This document shows, one piece after another, positions 20,494 through 32,500 of a stretch of 64,000 bases of DNA (positions are counted from its first letter, which is position 1; every line of letters starts with the position of its first letter). The position numbers and the translations under genes are program-made. Under the pieces are notes generated by a model that saw only the letters and a program-made list of their open reading frames with translations, made no database searches and was not told where the DNA came from. The DNA lies in NCBI GenBank assembly GCA_047967505.1, contig CM106541.1. The stretch is one strand, 5' to 3'. The DNA comes from Dipteris shenzhenensis (taxonomy: Eukaryota > Polypodiophyta > Polypodiopsida > Gleicheniales).

Positions 20494-23365
20494 ATCATAA
20501 ATAGCTATCCTGAGAACCATGTCTATAGACATCATCAAGCATTTCTCCATTACCTGTCATTCAAGCATTAGAGAGATCAATTAGATCTCTAGATACCATT
20601 ACTTTACACAATAAAGAATGATTTCAAACAAATTCCATGTATTGATAATTTCTTCCACTTGTGAAACGCACATGTTACATGTTCTAAAGGGGACGAGCTT
20701 GATCCCAACGATTCCTTGGAGCTTACTCTCCAAGATTGTAGCAAAGTCTTGACCACTTTGATAGTATCTTCTGACCATCCATTATCCCAGTGAAATTATA
20801 AAATGTATGTGTAATGTCAATCAATAAAAGACCAAGATCATGTAAGTGTGATAATATGCCTTCCAACACACACAAGATATAAGGTAGGCACCATTGTACA
20901 AAATTTTAGTTTTCTTCTTCCTTAAAACTTCCAAAATATTTGCTAGGAAACCAAGGCCAACATCTATACCTTATGGTATGAGGGATATTTTTTTATATTG
21001 TAAGTATTGCAGCATCAATGGACCTCTTCATATCATTGGATGCAATTTTCATGAAGAAGAAAATGTACCTTTGGAATAGATTTAGTGCCAAGATATCCAT
21101 TGAATCATAAACAAGGTCCTTGGAAAGGTCAAAGTCATATAGATCATATAGCCTCCATAAGCGGGATTCTCTTGATAGGCCAGCGTTCTTAAGCATCACA
21201 TCTCTATCACTTTGTAGATAGAATCTCTTTGACTCTTGCAAAGCTCCTACCATTTTAGTAATAGATCTTTCATAGGAGGATATCTAGCTTGGTATCGATG
21301 TTTATCATACACATATCGTCCTTTAAAGCCCAAATTATTGGAGGTTAAGGTGGAAATGGCTTATTCCTTATGACAAAATGCTTGCCTTCCATCTTTAAAT
21401 AACCCAATCGTGCGTTGTGCTAGATGATCTCCTATAACCAACATGAGCATGGCTCGAGATGTGAAGCTTTTGGAAAGAGAATTGCCTTGAGATATGACAT
21501 CATAAATTGGATATTCATATACCAAGTCGATGCCATTCACAACTAGTTCTTCTAAAATAGGCTTTTGGAATGTATGAAGGATACTACCTGAGCTCTAAAT
21601 TATTTTTTTAGAGCTAAAAGGGATGAATAATATTGACAAGTCATCAATCGAAGAATTCTTTCTGACATTTAAAACTTTTATCTCGACAATCCCACAATGC
21701 TTTTGAGTCATTCGACTTGCTTGGAAGCCATCCCAATGTAAAAGAATTGCAAAATTTTTAGGATCTCCCTTATACATCTTCTTTGCCGACGGAATGGTAC
21801 GACGACAAGACATGCATTAAAATGTATACATTTGTAGTTCTTCGCTCCAACCATTCTGTAAAACTTGAGATGCATTTGCACAAGTCCATGCTCTATATGC
21901 CTTCTTACAACATGGATTATCACAAACTATAGGTAAGTCATATAAAAAATTTGGATCCCAAAACTTTTTCACCTCTTTACATTAAGATCCGTCCCAAAAA
22001 TCAAATAATTATTGCATTCCATTGTCTCCACTTTGTAACCATCTACTTTTATTTCTTTGCATTGTCAAGAAGTCATGGCAAACAGTCCACAATTGAGATT
22101 GCTAGCTAAGAGTTGTCCTTCCTACAGTGAGAACATTAATATTGTGCGCATTTCTCACAACAAGATAAGCAATCACGTTTGAGTTTCCTCTTATTTTTAC
22201 TAATTCCATTGCAATTACAAAAGATGACATTTCTCTCATGGTTATCTTCTTTGCTGGGCTCATACAAAATAGGATAATGTGCTCTTGCTTCAATCCCCAT
22301 GTATATTCGATATCACTGTCTCAACCATGCCAAAATGTGAAAATAGGTTATTAAGTTGACCCCAACATGTTGACACTTGTATCCCATTTAGATTTTCATC
22401 CCAGGTCTCTTATAATTGAAACAAGAGATTAATCAAAATGGGCTTTTTCAGTTTCTCATGGCAATTACTATTTCTTGATCCACCATATCTTCAAAAAAGA
22501 GATGCAACATTTTATCATGTAATTCTGTTGAGACCTGGTGCTTATCCCACAACAATTGAAACTCAATGTCTCTCTTTATTATCACATATGCTAAAGAAAG
22601 TTCAGAATCTACATCTACATCTTCAAATCTTCGAGTACTTGTGTATCTATGTGCTCATAGCTCTCTTGGCTATTAGATGGAATAGGCTTGGAACTTTACC
22701 CCTCGAACGGAGCATATAATGTTCTTCAACATTTTCTTGTGAGTGAACAAGTTCCAAATAAATGGTGATTTCGTTAAATCTTTGATCTACTTGTTGGTGT
22801 CTTTTAAAAGTTGATATGCCAACATTTCATCCACCATGGAAATATGCTTGACAGGTGCACCACAAAAATTTCCCCTCGCACCTAATTCTTATGCCATCTA
22901 GCATTATCAGTTCTTATGAGACATGTTTTGTTATTGTCTATAGCTGACACATTCTCCGAATTATTAATACCCATAAGATTATGCTCATTAACATTTATTC
23001 CACAACTGATGGATGTACATTTTCAATGGAATCTTATTGACAATGTGCATAATATGTCGTTCGGCTAATATCTTGATAAACAAGCACTGCATGCCTACAC
23101 TTGTAATTGCATTTACATCTTTGTAGGCTATCAATTGTTGCCATCTAAAATAATTCACATGAAAGTGTAAGTAAGAAGGCCTAGAGGACACAAAGTACAT
23201 AAGTAGGATAAGAAAAATGCATATGAAGCATAAAATAAGCGCATAAGAGGAAAGGAACATAGTTAGCATAACATACATACATAATATGTAATAATATAGA
23301 AAGAATAATAGAATTGCATGTGATGCATAAAATAAGTGCATAAAGTAAAAGAACATAGCGAGTAA

Positions 23366-23405
<40 letters not shown>

Positions 23406-25190
23406 GCAAACAATCCCATGTGTTATTTACTGCATTGGATATATAAGTAACAACACAAAAGAAACCCTTTATATTCACATTCAATGGATATAACAAGTGA
23501 TGAAATATAAGCATCATATACTGTTAAGTACAAGAATTCAATCATAATTGAGTTCTAGGAAAACATATTCAACTACATCTCTATCATGGGTCTCATGGCA
23601 ACTTCTCATTTACACCCCAGCTGATTGAAGCATTCAACAATCTCAAAAGTTGTTCTTCGTTCAGCGAGATTTAGTGTCATCATAGAACTACTCATGGCCT
23701 TTAGGTGGGTTGTTAATGCTATTTTGCAATCTGGAACTATCGGTGCAACTCTTGAAACTCCAATGCATCCTTTGCAAAACACGCTAATTGTTTGGAAATC
23801 CAACCAAGAGCATAAATATCCAAAGCATGAGAGTATGGAGAAGACATAATGGGTCCAAAAGCTCTAGGACAAGCCCCTTGTAAGCCTAAAAAGATTTTTT
23901 TTTTTCGATGTGAGCTTTGAAACCATTCTCTGGTTCTAGCAGTACTTTTGCCCAAATCAAGGGACCTCTTTCTCATTGAAGAGAAGAGCACGACTCCATT
24001 CAATATCCCTATCTGAACCTGTCCTTTGGGAGCCCATTCCAGAATACCATTGCGAAGATGCAAGTCACAATGGATCTAACCATGTTCATGCAATGTTAAA
24101 GTCCCAATGCCAAAGCATGGGCCACATCAATAATAGCATTGGTAAAAATTTTAATTCTTTCGAGTATATCATCACTTGGATCACATTCTTTGGTCCTCTT
24201 ACGCTTCCGTCCTTCAAAGTGCTTGTCCATGTACTTTGCAAATCTCCCAATAGATACGGGAAGCTGCTTCAAGAAATCATCTAATGTACCACTATTAAAA
24301 TATGGTGTTATAGCCCAATTGGGAGTCTTTCTAGTCTCAGCCAATGCACACACCAACACTGGGTGCTTAACTGCAACTACCAACTCTCGTATTCTTTCTC
24401 ACGTAATGCTTTCATCACTCCCATGAGAAGGCTTAGTCACAAAGTGAAAATTCTCATGCAATCATGAAACGCCTTTTATCCTGACCTTAAACGTAGTTCT
24501 AGAAGACCCACTGGTAATTTTTTTGAGATTTTTCTACTTTTTTATATAAATTCGTTCCACTAAACCTGCAAAGATATGTAACCTCATGCACATTACGTGT
24601 TTCCATGATAGGCGCAACTTATGTCTCTTCAAGAAACTGATGTGTAGTAACAAGGAATCTTTAGGCAAAAAATCTCTGAGCTTTATTTGTCAATTCACCT
24701 ATTTTAGCATCATTGCTAGCCATTGCACGTATTCTAGTCCTTGTGTTCAGTCAAAGTGTATGCCAATATACTATCTGGACCTTGTCTACTTGTTGGGTAA
24801 AAGGTGATAGATGTTTTTCATAAGCATCTAAAAGCCCTCCAATATATGCATCAAATATATCCGATCCCTATTTCTCTCAATTTGAAGCAATCATAAGATC
24901 TGATCATTGCATATCCTTCAACCTCTATGGTAATGTCTAACTTGCACTAGAATATAACGAGGTCACTTTGTGTAATCCTCTCAATTTCCTTTCGAGATAA
25001 GGCACTTATGAACACTAACATAGATTCTCTGATGACCGTATTGAGCAGTGCTTTGTCCTGGCCTTTCAAATTGCTCTCATGCTTGGACTCTTTTTTCTTC
25101 TGACCAACTATCACACTTGTATGAACCATCTTAATAGATACTCTTTTACAATAATTTACACATTTTTCAATCAACGTGCGATTAATGAAG
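20490..25190 (-). pseudogene. Protein kinase + zinc finger + EnSpm/Plavaka-like transposase pseudogene, right copy
   Basis: Read right to left: N-terminal region (25174-24947, MIEKCVNYCKRVSIKMVHTS); kinase N-lobe with RELVVAVKHPVLVCALAE and ITPYFNSGTLDDFLKQL (24383-24096); catalytic loop LHEHG..IHCDLHLRN; C-lobe with SHALDIYALGWISKQL (about 23830-23770, subdomain IX) and MMTLNLAERRTTFEIVECFN (to 23606, subdomain XI); zinc-finger region (22.8-22.9 kb); then transposase: DFWDGS, LLHWDGFQASRMTQKHCGIV (about 21740-21680, first catalytic Asp), ILEELV, GIDLVYEYPI, LVIGDHLAQRTIGLFKDG (about 21440-21385, second Asp) and FDLSKDLVYDSMDILALNLF (about 21150-21090), resembling the D-x-M-H region of EnSpm/Plavaka transposases. 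Several stops and frame changes. Unlike the left copy it keeps the kinase C-lobe and the DDE landmarks. Confidence 0.6.
23369..23403. repeat. (CT)17 microsatellite
   Basis: Perfect CT dinucleotide run inside the 1-kb right-arm segment that is missing from the left arm. Confidence 0.95.
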
Positions 25191-25269
25191 ACATGCTCCT
25201 ATCATGATTGTAACAAGGAAGACATGATTCATTTCAAAAAAAGCATGATTCAAAAAATCCCATTGTTAC

Positions 25270-26620
25270 ATTCTAAATACACGTTCACAACAAATTTAAA
25301 GAGACTATTACAATGGCATCTACATTGCCATTTTGAATTCTTGAAAAAAATATGCATCGAATGGAAGGACCAACCACATCATTATGGAAGTCTCGAACTG
25401 CATTGAGGACATATATGTTGTCACTTTAAATTCTTTATAATAATAAGTTTAGAGATGCAATCACGACACTTTTTGTACCCCACTAACTCTGAAGATCTGA
25501 TAGAGCAATTGCCTCATGATTACATTCTGAAGACACACTCACATCATATTTTGAGAGACTACCACAACGATGCTTTCTTGCCCCACCCAACCACATTGGT
25601 TGGAAAGAGTAGCCACACCATTATGGAAGCCTCATAGTACACTATGGACATATACAATGCCATTTTAAATTCTTTAAAATAATAAGTTTTTAGATGCAAT
25701 CATGATGCTTTTTCTACCCCATCGAATTCGAAGATCCGATAGAGCAATGGTGCCATGATTACATTTTAAAGATACACTCAGTACAAATTTGAAGAGACTA
25801 CCACAATGATGCGTTTCAACCCCACCGAACCATGTTGGCTAGAAAGAGCAACCACACCATAATGGGAGCTTTGGAGTACACTAAGGGAAGATTTATTGTC
25901 ATTTTAGTTTGTTGATAAAAAGATGTACAGAGATGCAATCACAACACTTTTCATACCCCACCGAATCCGAAGATCTGGTAGAGCAAAGGCACCATGATTA
26001 TAATCTAAAGACATCACAAATTTGAAGAGACTACCACAACGACACTTTCCTTACTCCGCTTAACCACGTTGGTCAAAAAAGAACAGCCACACCATTATGA
26101 AAGCCTCGAAATACACTAAGGAAAGATTTATTGCTATTTTAAATTGTTAATTAAAAAATAAATAGAGATGCAATCATGACGATTTTCATACCCCATCGAG
26201 TCCAAAGATCTGATAGAGCAATGATGCCATGATTACATTCTAAAGACATGCTCACCATCAAATTTCAAGAGACTATCACAACGATGCTTTTCTGTCCCAC
26301 CCAATCACGTTGGTTGAAAAGAGCAGTCACACCATTATAGAAGCCTCGGACTACTCTAAGGAAAGATTTGATGTCATTTTAAATTGTTGAATAAAAAATT
26401 TATAAAGATGCAATGACGGCACTTTTTGTATCCCATTGAATCTGAAGAACCAATAGAGCAATGGCGTCATGATTATATTCTAAAGACACGCTACAGCATA
26501 TCTTGAGAAACTACCACAATGATGCTTTCTTGCCCCACCCAACCACGTCGGATGGAAAGAGCAGCCACACCATTATGGAAAGCCTCGAACTACCTTGAGG
26601 ACATTATAAGTTGATTGAAA
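25270..26620. repeat. 240-bp tandem repeats, right arm (about five units)
   Basis: Landmark GATGCTTTCTTGCCCCACCC and its variants occur at about 25570, 25808, 26040, 26282 and 26522, spaced 232-242 bp. They are inverted relative to 16420-17060. The array sits upstream of the right-arm gene. Confidence 0.8.
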
Positions 26621-27119
26621 TGAATTTTGGTGTAGCCTAGATTTTAGCATATAAATTCTCACACAATGTAAGGTTCATTACATTGGCTTTGTTGATGTTC
26701 AATACATAGCATAAATGTATGGCTTGAGTGTAAAACTTTGTGGGTGTATTTGAGCATGTGCGCGCACACGAGAGAGAGAGAGAGAATCACGCTACAAAAG
26801 AGAAAATTTTACACTTATAGAAATATAAGCATTCTACGACCTACATACAAGCTTCTATATGCTTCTTTATGCTTCTATATGTTTTTTACTACTTTTATAT
26901 GTTTCTATATGCTTCTATATATTTATGTCTAGTATAAAATGAAGCATAGGCACATGAAGCATAAAGAAATGTAGAAGCATAAAAAATAGAAACATAGGCA
27001 TAGAAATATAGATAGATAGACATAGAAGCACCCAATTAATACAATATGAAACCCAAGAAGTTTTGCTTGGAACATTGGAATGGATAAAAGCGTACTCACG
27101 ATTCACGAAGTGAGCCTAA
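26621..27119. repeat. AT-rich segment with GCTTCTATAT short repeats
   Basis: At 26850-27020, plus-strand TATGCTTCTATATG is followed by the complementary AGCATAAAGAAATG type, so this stretch is itself loosely inverted. A short GA run lies at 26771-26785. No gene is seen. Confidence 0.5.
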
Positions 27120-27770
27120 GGTGCAAGAGTCGACCACACGCACTACTCACGAGATTGGAAGCTATTAGCTCACTGTCTTGAGAAGCACACGCTGCCCGTC
27201 ACCGCTGCCCGTGCTGTCCTGCTTCTCCTGCCCAGACGAAATGCTCACTCTGAGTCACTCAGCGTCACTGCTGAGCTGCCGGTAGCCCCGTCGTGACTCG
27301 TACCTGTAGACGGGAGTCACGGAACATTACTAATCCACTTATGGCGGCCGTGTCGTACGTCCCGCAGACGAACACAAAAGTCGGGACGGAACCATAGCTG
27401 CAGCTTGGCCGCCTTGGCGCCGTTCCACTGGTTCCAGCCGCTAGACCAGTAGAGTAGTCTCACGGACTTTCACCGTCTCAGCACTGAGTCAGCCGGAGTG
27501 TCGAAGTACAAGGTAGGGCTACGGGCATGCGAAAACGGCAGGGAGAAGCAGTACGAGGCAAAAACGAGATGCGAAAACGGCAGGGAGAAAGTACAAGGAT
27601 TTGCCACGTACAAGCTAAAGCAGAGCGGTAGCGAGACTCCCTTTAACCCCTCCCGCAACCTTCCCCTCCCTTGCCAAGATCCCTAGATCTAACTAGATTG
27701 CTTGGCCAGCTGGGCTCTTGATGAATACTTCTCTCTTTTGCTATCTTGTTGAGGTTCACATGAGTCACGT
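27120..27770. other. GC-rich island without a recognised gene
   Basis: Much richer in G+C than its surroundings, with many CpG (GGCGGCCGTGTCGTACGTCC). GCGAAAACGGCAGGGAGAA occurs twice (about 27529 and 27571). Open frames on both strands are short and unfamiliar. It could be a promoter/5-prime region of a captured gene, or the 3-prime flank of the Helitron. Confidence 0.35.
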
Positions 27771-28149
27771 TGTCAGAAATGATGCAGAAGATTGATGTTC
27801 AAATGCATGCAACCTTTTGTAGAGATTTCGTTATCATCCAGTCCTGCTTGCACTTGATGTTGTTCATGTCGACAGTAAAACGTAGTTTTTCTTTTTTTCA
27901 GAGGAAGACAAATTCCTATTCTTTGCAGTGTAAGCAAATCTATTGTCATTCCACTTCGAGCGAACAACGGGGAGATGTATTTCAAAAATGTATAAATAAT
28001 AAATCAAAACCAAATTGAGACAGAAGCATGCAACTGTGACAGGAATAATCCAAACCCAAAGCTGCATTGCATGTACGACAAAAGTTCCAGCACCATTTGC
28101 AACTTCATTGGATCCCTTTTTTCGAAGGCACAAATGTTTATTTTTTGGG

Positions 28150-29360
28150 TCAAATTATGTTCCTATGCTTTAGGAAATAGTACTTCCGCGCTCTAGCCGG
28201 ATGGCCCTCGAGCGTGTTGTAACCTAATGGACCTACTGTGTTGTGGCTCCTTATGTAGTACTGCTCTAAAGTTCGTGCTTTGTCTACAGTGTCTGTTGTT
28301 TCCAAAACTTTGATTTTGAAATTTTCTTTGAAGGGCTTGTAACGTTGCAAGTCCTCTTTCATTTTTGTTGGTGGTTTTTTATTATGCTGTTTGATCCTCC
28401 GTGGTAGGTCCGTCGTGCTCCCTATGTATTTTCTGTTGTTGGGCTTGCACGTGATGCAGTAGACAACGAGGCTCACACGATTCCCTTGCGCGGGCGCTTC
28501 AGTGGAGGCTCCTCTTTCATCTGGAGGCTCGTGTCTTTCAATGTCGTACCTACGTAAACATTGACAATTACGTTAGTCATCGAGGTTTTCGGTCTTTTTT
28601 TTTTTCGTTTGACGTCCATAATAGAATGCATTTATTTACTTGCCCTGGTTTTTCTCTGTTGGCGTTAAAGGATCGTTTCCAATACCGAAGCGCTCCTCGT
28701 ATAAGTCCCTGTCGAAAATATACGTAAGCTTCTCCATTGTCGTTACCGGGTGCATCGTGTCATGCGTCCCTCCAAATTGTCCCATGAATTGTTCGAGTAT
28801 AGCCGTTCCTTGATCGCGCATCGTGTCCCTCAGCAACTCCAAGGATACGTTGTACCTGTAATGCAGCAGCTCGCACGCATATGGTGTGATCCCTTTCGTC
28901 TTCGTGTCTAGTAGCTTCTGCCCCTCCAAACTTTCCATCATCCTATCGGTCTCATCGAACTCAATGTCAAGCTCGACAAGGATCTCTTTGAGGAGTCCTA
29001 CAAGAGAAGTGCAATCCATGATGAGTTTGTTGTTCTTGCAACTCATTAATTCTTTTTCTCAATTGTTGCGGTTTTTTTTAATTTTCGGAAGCATTACGTA
29101 CCATTTGCGAATCTCAAGCCTCCCGGCTCTCTTTTAACTGGCAAACGCCTATTGCAGTTGTCAATGAAGTCGCGTAGTTCGGCATACGTGTTGAAGCCGT
29201 TGATGTAAGCTCTCGGACGTTCTCCTGCATTGTTTGCTAGCCAGAATTGCTTTGTGGTTAGGAAGAACCTCCTCTTTGCTGGTGGATGTTTTGTTGCCTT
29301 CGCGTTGCTTTTGTATAGCTCAAATAGCTGCTTGCAGGCACGACTTATTACACCATCTTT
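28150..29360 (-). CDS. GIY-YIG endonuclease-domain protein, spliced
   Basis: Exon-like blocks on the minus strand: up to 29360-29102 (KATKHPPAKRRFFLTTKQFW, GFNTYAELRDFIDNCNRRL), intron 29101-29052 (GTACGT...AAG), 29051-28640 (ELMSCKNNKLIMDC, helical charged region), intron 28639-28550 (GTAAAT...TAG), 28549-28150. Both junctions keep the frame. The last exon has the full GIY-YIG signature: LVVYCITCK, KYIGSTTDLPRRIKQHN (Tyr-Ile-Gly and catalytic Arg) and TLEQYYIRSHNTV...GYN (metal-binding Glu). GIY-YIG nucleases make single- or double-strand DNA cuts. No stop interrupts about 270 codons, in contrast to the dead Rep/helicase beside it. The true first exon is uncertain: a TGA lies just upstream at 29361-29363, and an earlier exon ending MDADK may join. 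Confidence 0.6.
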
Positions 29361-29589
29361 TCAAATGAGCTGTCTTTTTAAATCTTCAAGAAAAAAAGAT
29401 TGTTTCATGTTGGTGGAATTTACCTTGTCTGCGTCCATGTCTTATGCTGCAATGTCCCGATCTTTCTGATTCTTTGCACCTGTTCTCGACAATAGACAAG
29501 ATATTAAAACCATTTTCCTTGCATGCATGTTTGACGTAACATATTCATGACTTGTCTCTGCCTTTTTCAATCTCTGGTAGTGAATACCT

Positions 29590-32500
29590 TTATGCACGTG
29601 GTTGTGTTGTCGGCTGTGAGAACTCTCGTGGAATTGGTCTGAATATGTCTAGATGTGGGCAATGTAGTATGCGCAGCCTCGTTCTCTCAGTCACTCTGGA
29701 CAACATCACGTATGCTAGGCCAGGGGCAAACACTCCTCGAAATATGAGCAGCGCTTTGTTGGATATGGTTGCGCCTTGGGATTTGTGTCCCATGATAGCA
29801 TATGCTAGAGTTAGTGGAAATGTGGACTTGTGGAACCATTTTCCATTTATTGCCTTTCGCTGATGCTTCGAGCGGTGTAATGTGAGCACGGCCACTGTTG
29901 TGTCCACGACGACGATGATACCGTTGATTTCTCCCCTGCTAGTTGCATTGATGCTCTTGATTTTGCACATTGCTCCATTTGCGGTACCTATTGCGAGGTC
30001 GATGTTTTCCGTTATCATTGCCTTCGCCCCCACGCAAATTTTTCCTATCTCGTTGAAGCTTTTGTCCTCCAACCATTCTTTGAGAGCTGGTTCGCTCGTG
30101 GCGTTACTGTGTATTTGAACATGCACAATCATCTCGGGAGTGTTGAATTTCTCCATAAGCTCATCGTTGAAGGTAGCGACATCAACTCTGTGCATGCAAA
30201 TGATGGTTGTTTCGGCATCGATGAAGTGGCATGCACCTTCCTTATCGACAATGCACTGCCCCAAACAGTCGGAAATCTCGTCAGTTGTGGGCATCCTGAG
30301 TCTTATGGTATGCAAGAATGCCAGGAACGGCATGTCTCGTGCATGTGGCACCTAGAATTGCATGTGGTACATTTTCGCTTGAGCCCAATGTGCGGAGGAC
30401 GATGTGGCACGGCTCGCAGAGATCCTCACGGTGTTTACAGACTGGCGGTTATTGCGCCAGGTCACCAAAAATTATGAGCATTTTGTGTCTGAATGGCTCA
30501 TGCAATGTGCCATTAGTGACATTGATGATTTGTCTTACCATGAGATCAAAAGTCATCCTTGTTAGCATGGACATCTCGTCAATGATGATCGCGTTGGCTT
30601 CCTTGATTGCGAGGTGTCGCTCATCCGTCTCATGGATGTTCAGTGGGTACTGACTGCTGCGCACAGGGATCTTGAATTGGTAGTGTACAGTGGTTGCAAT
30701 CCCGCTCAGCCGCGTCGCAGCCGCCCCTGTTGATGCACAGAGCATTGCCGTTTGTTTTGCGCTACTAGATGCGAAACATAGTACCGTATCAAGAAGCTTT
30801 TGTTGCTACCTGGTGTTCCACAGACAACGTGCAGCCCCGAGCTTGTTGAAGCTAGGCTTTCGAAGACTCTTTGTTGTTCTACTGTCAATGCGGCATTGGC
30901 GATGGTGCGAAACTCGGCCATTTTTTCCAACATCCTCGCGCGTGTTGGCCCTACGACGGTTTGCTGGTCGATGTTAGGCGCTTCCATCGGGCAGTCTCGG
31001 ATGATCGCAACCTTTTGCAATATCATATTGATCAACTGGTCTGTGTGGTCAGTCGCTAGCAAGTTCCTTTGCGTGTATTCGGTCACATACATTTCGAGGT
31101 CCTCGTTGCTCAATATGAGGCTGCGCATTTGGCATTCGACAAAGTAGGATCCAGCTGTGTTGGTAGGTGATATGAGCTCCATTTCATTCCTGAAGCTAAG
31201 TTTTCACAAGAGAACGTTGTAGAAGTACCCCTCTGGTTGATGTCCGGGGTGGTAGTCAGTGAATCTGACTACTCGCTCACATTTTGCGATCCTGTTGCCT
31301 AAGAGGTCAAGACCGACCGTTCCACGTTGCGTTTCCTTGGGCTTTCGGATCACATATTGCCTATGGTAATCGTAGAACGTGCTATCCTCGATGACGCTCG
31401 GTCTCCCGCAGTATATGTCGATCGGGTGCAGGGTGACGTTGTTGTTTCGCGAGATGATGCGTTGTCTTAGAGATGGTGGCGAGAAGTTGACATAGTGAAC
31501 GGTCTCGCTCCTTGTGATTGTTGGTATCTGCATGCAGTTTAGCGCGGCCTCTGTTGGAGAGGTTGGTTTTGATAGGAGGCTCGCGGCGATGAGTTTCAGC
31601 TTTACTTCGTCGAGATGTTGCAACCCCAAATGCAAGGCATCTTCTGAACGGATGTTCAGTTTGCCCATTGGTTCAGATTTCATCGCGTACTTGAGGAGGT
31701 AGTGAGAGATTGAAGAGTTTGTCACCCGCTGTATGTTCATGTGTGCACCCCACAACAATAACACGGAAGGGTGGTAAGGGACGACGTTTCGGTGCTCATG
31801 TCTCGGCCGGTAATACAACCAACGTTGCATCAGAGGGTCGAGGATGGGTTCATATTCTGGCTGTGTTGCGAAAGGGAAGCCATGCTTGCAACTGTGGTGT
31901 GATAGTCCGACGTAGCACGCTTTCCTGCATACGTGCAACTGCTTCCTGAGAACTAGTTCTCGCAGCCTTGTGTTTCGAGGATCCAGGGCCTCATCGTTCC
32001 TGGGGACGCAAGCCGCAATCTCATTTGCAATTCGCTGATGGTCATCATGGTGGACCCACAATATGACATGGGCGTGTAGGGAGCCCCTGTTTTGTATCTC
32101 ATAACGAACGACATGGTGTTGTATTCGGCCAAGCAGACCGTCGGATGAAAGCAAATGCTTGCGCATGAACATGTGGAAGCGTGCGTGGAAAAGTGCCACG
32201 CATTCAACAGGACAGTCCTTCCAAGTGAATTGCGCATTATAATGTGTTGCGATGCTCTCGATCACATTAATTTCTTGCCACCGTGTATATGTGACCTCGT
32301 CTGCAGTGAATGTCAGAAAGAAATCTGGGAGGCCCCAAGCATCGACCATCGTTATGAGGTCCTTCAGTTGCCGTCGATGCCACGATGGGGACCCCGGCAT
32401 TGTTGATGGCATGCTGTAGCGAAGCACGTGTCTCATTGCGTCTTCATCGGTCATGGCAGGGTTGGCTTTCCTATATTGGTCGATGTCTCGTTGCAAGCAT

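Larger units (their letters stand above)
16420..26620. mobile_element. 10-kb inverted-repeat element with kinase-transposase genes
   Basis: Left arm 16420-20260 and right arm 26620-21290 are inverted copies: 17115-17540 pairs with about 25190-24820, 18050-18600 with 24500-23960, 18690-18880 with 22880-22700, 19320-19420 with 22310-22200, 19700-20000 with 21820-21520 and 20140-20240 with 21360-21290. The right arm has about 1 kb (22.9-23.95 kb) absent from the left. Both arms start with the 240-bp repeats and carry the same gene reading inward. The middle (20.3-21.25 kb) is partly unique and contains its own small palindrome. Element termini and target duplication were not identified. Confidence 0.7.

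Noticed and set aside
22438-22719. Plus-strand frame in the right arm (also 24139-24426, 23976-24284)
   Set aside because: Antisense shadows of the minus-strand kinase-transposase pseudogene.
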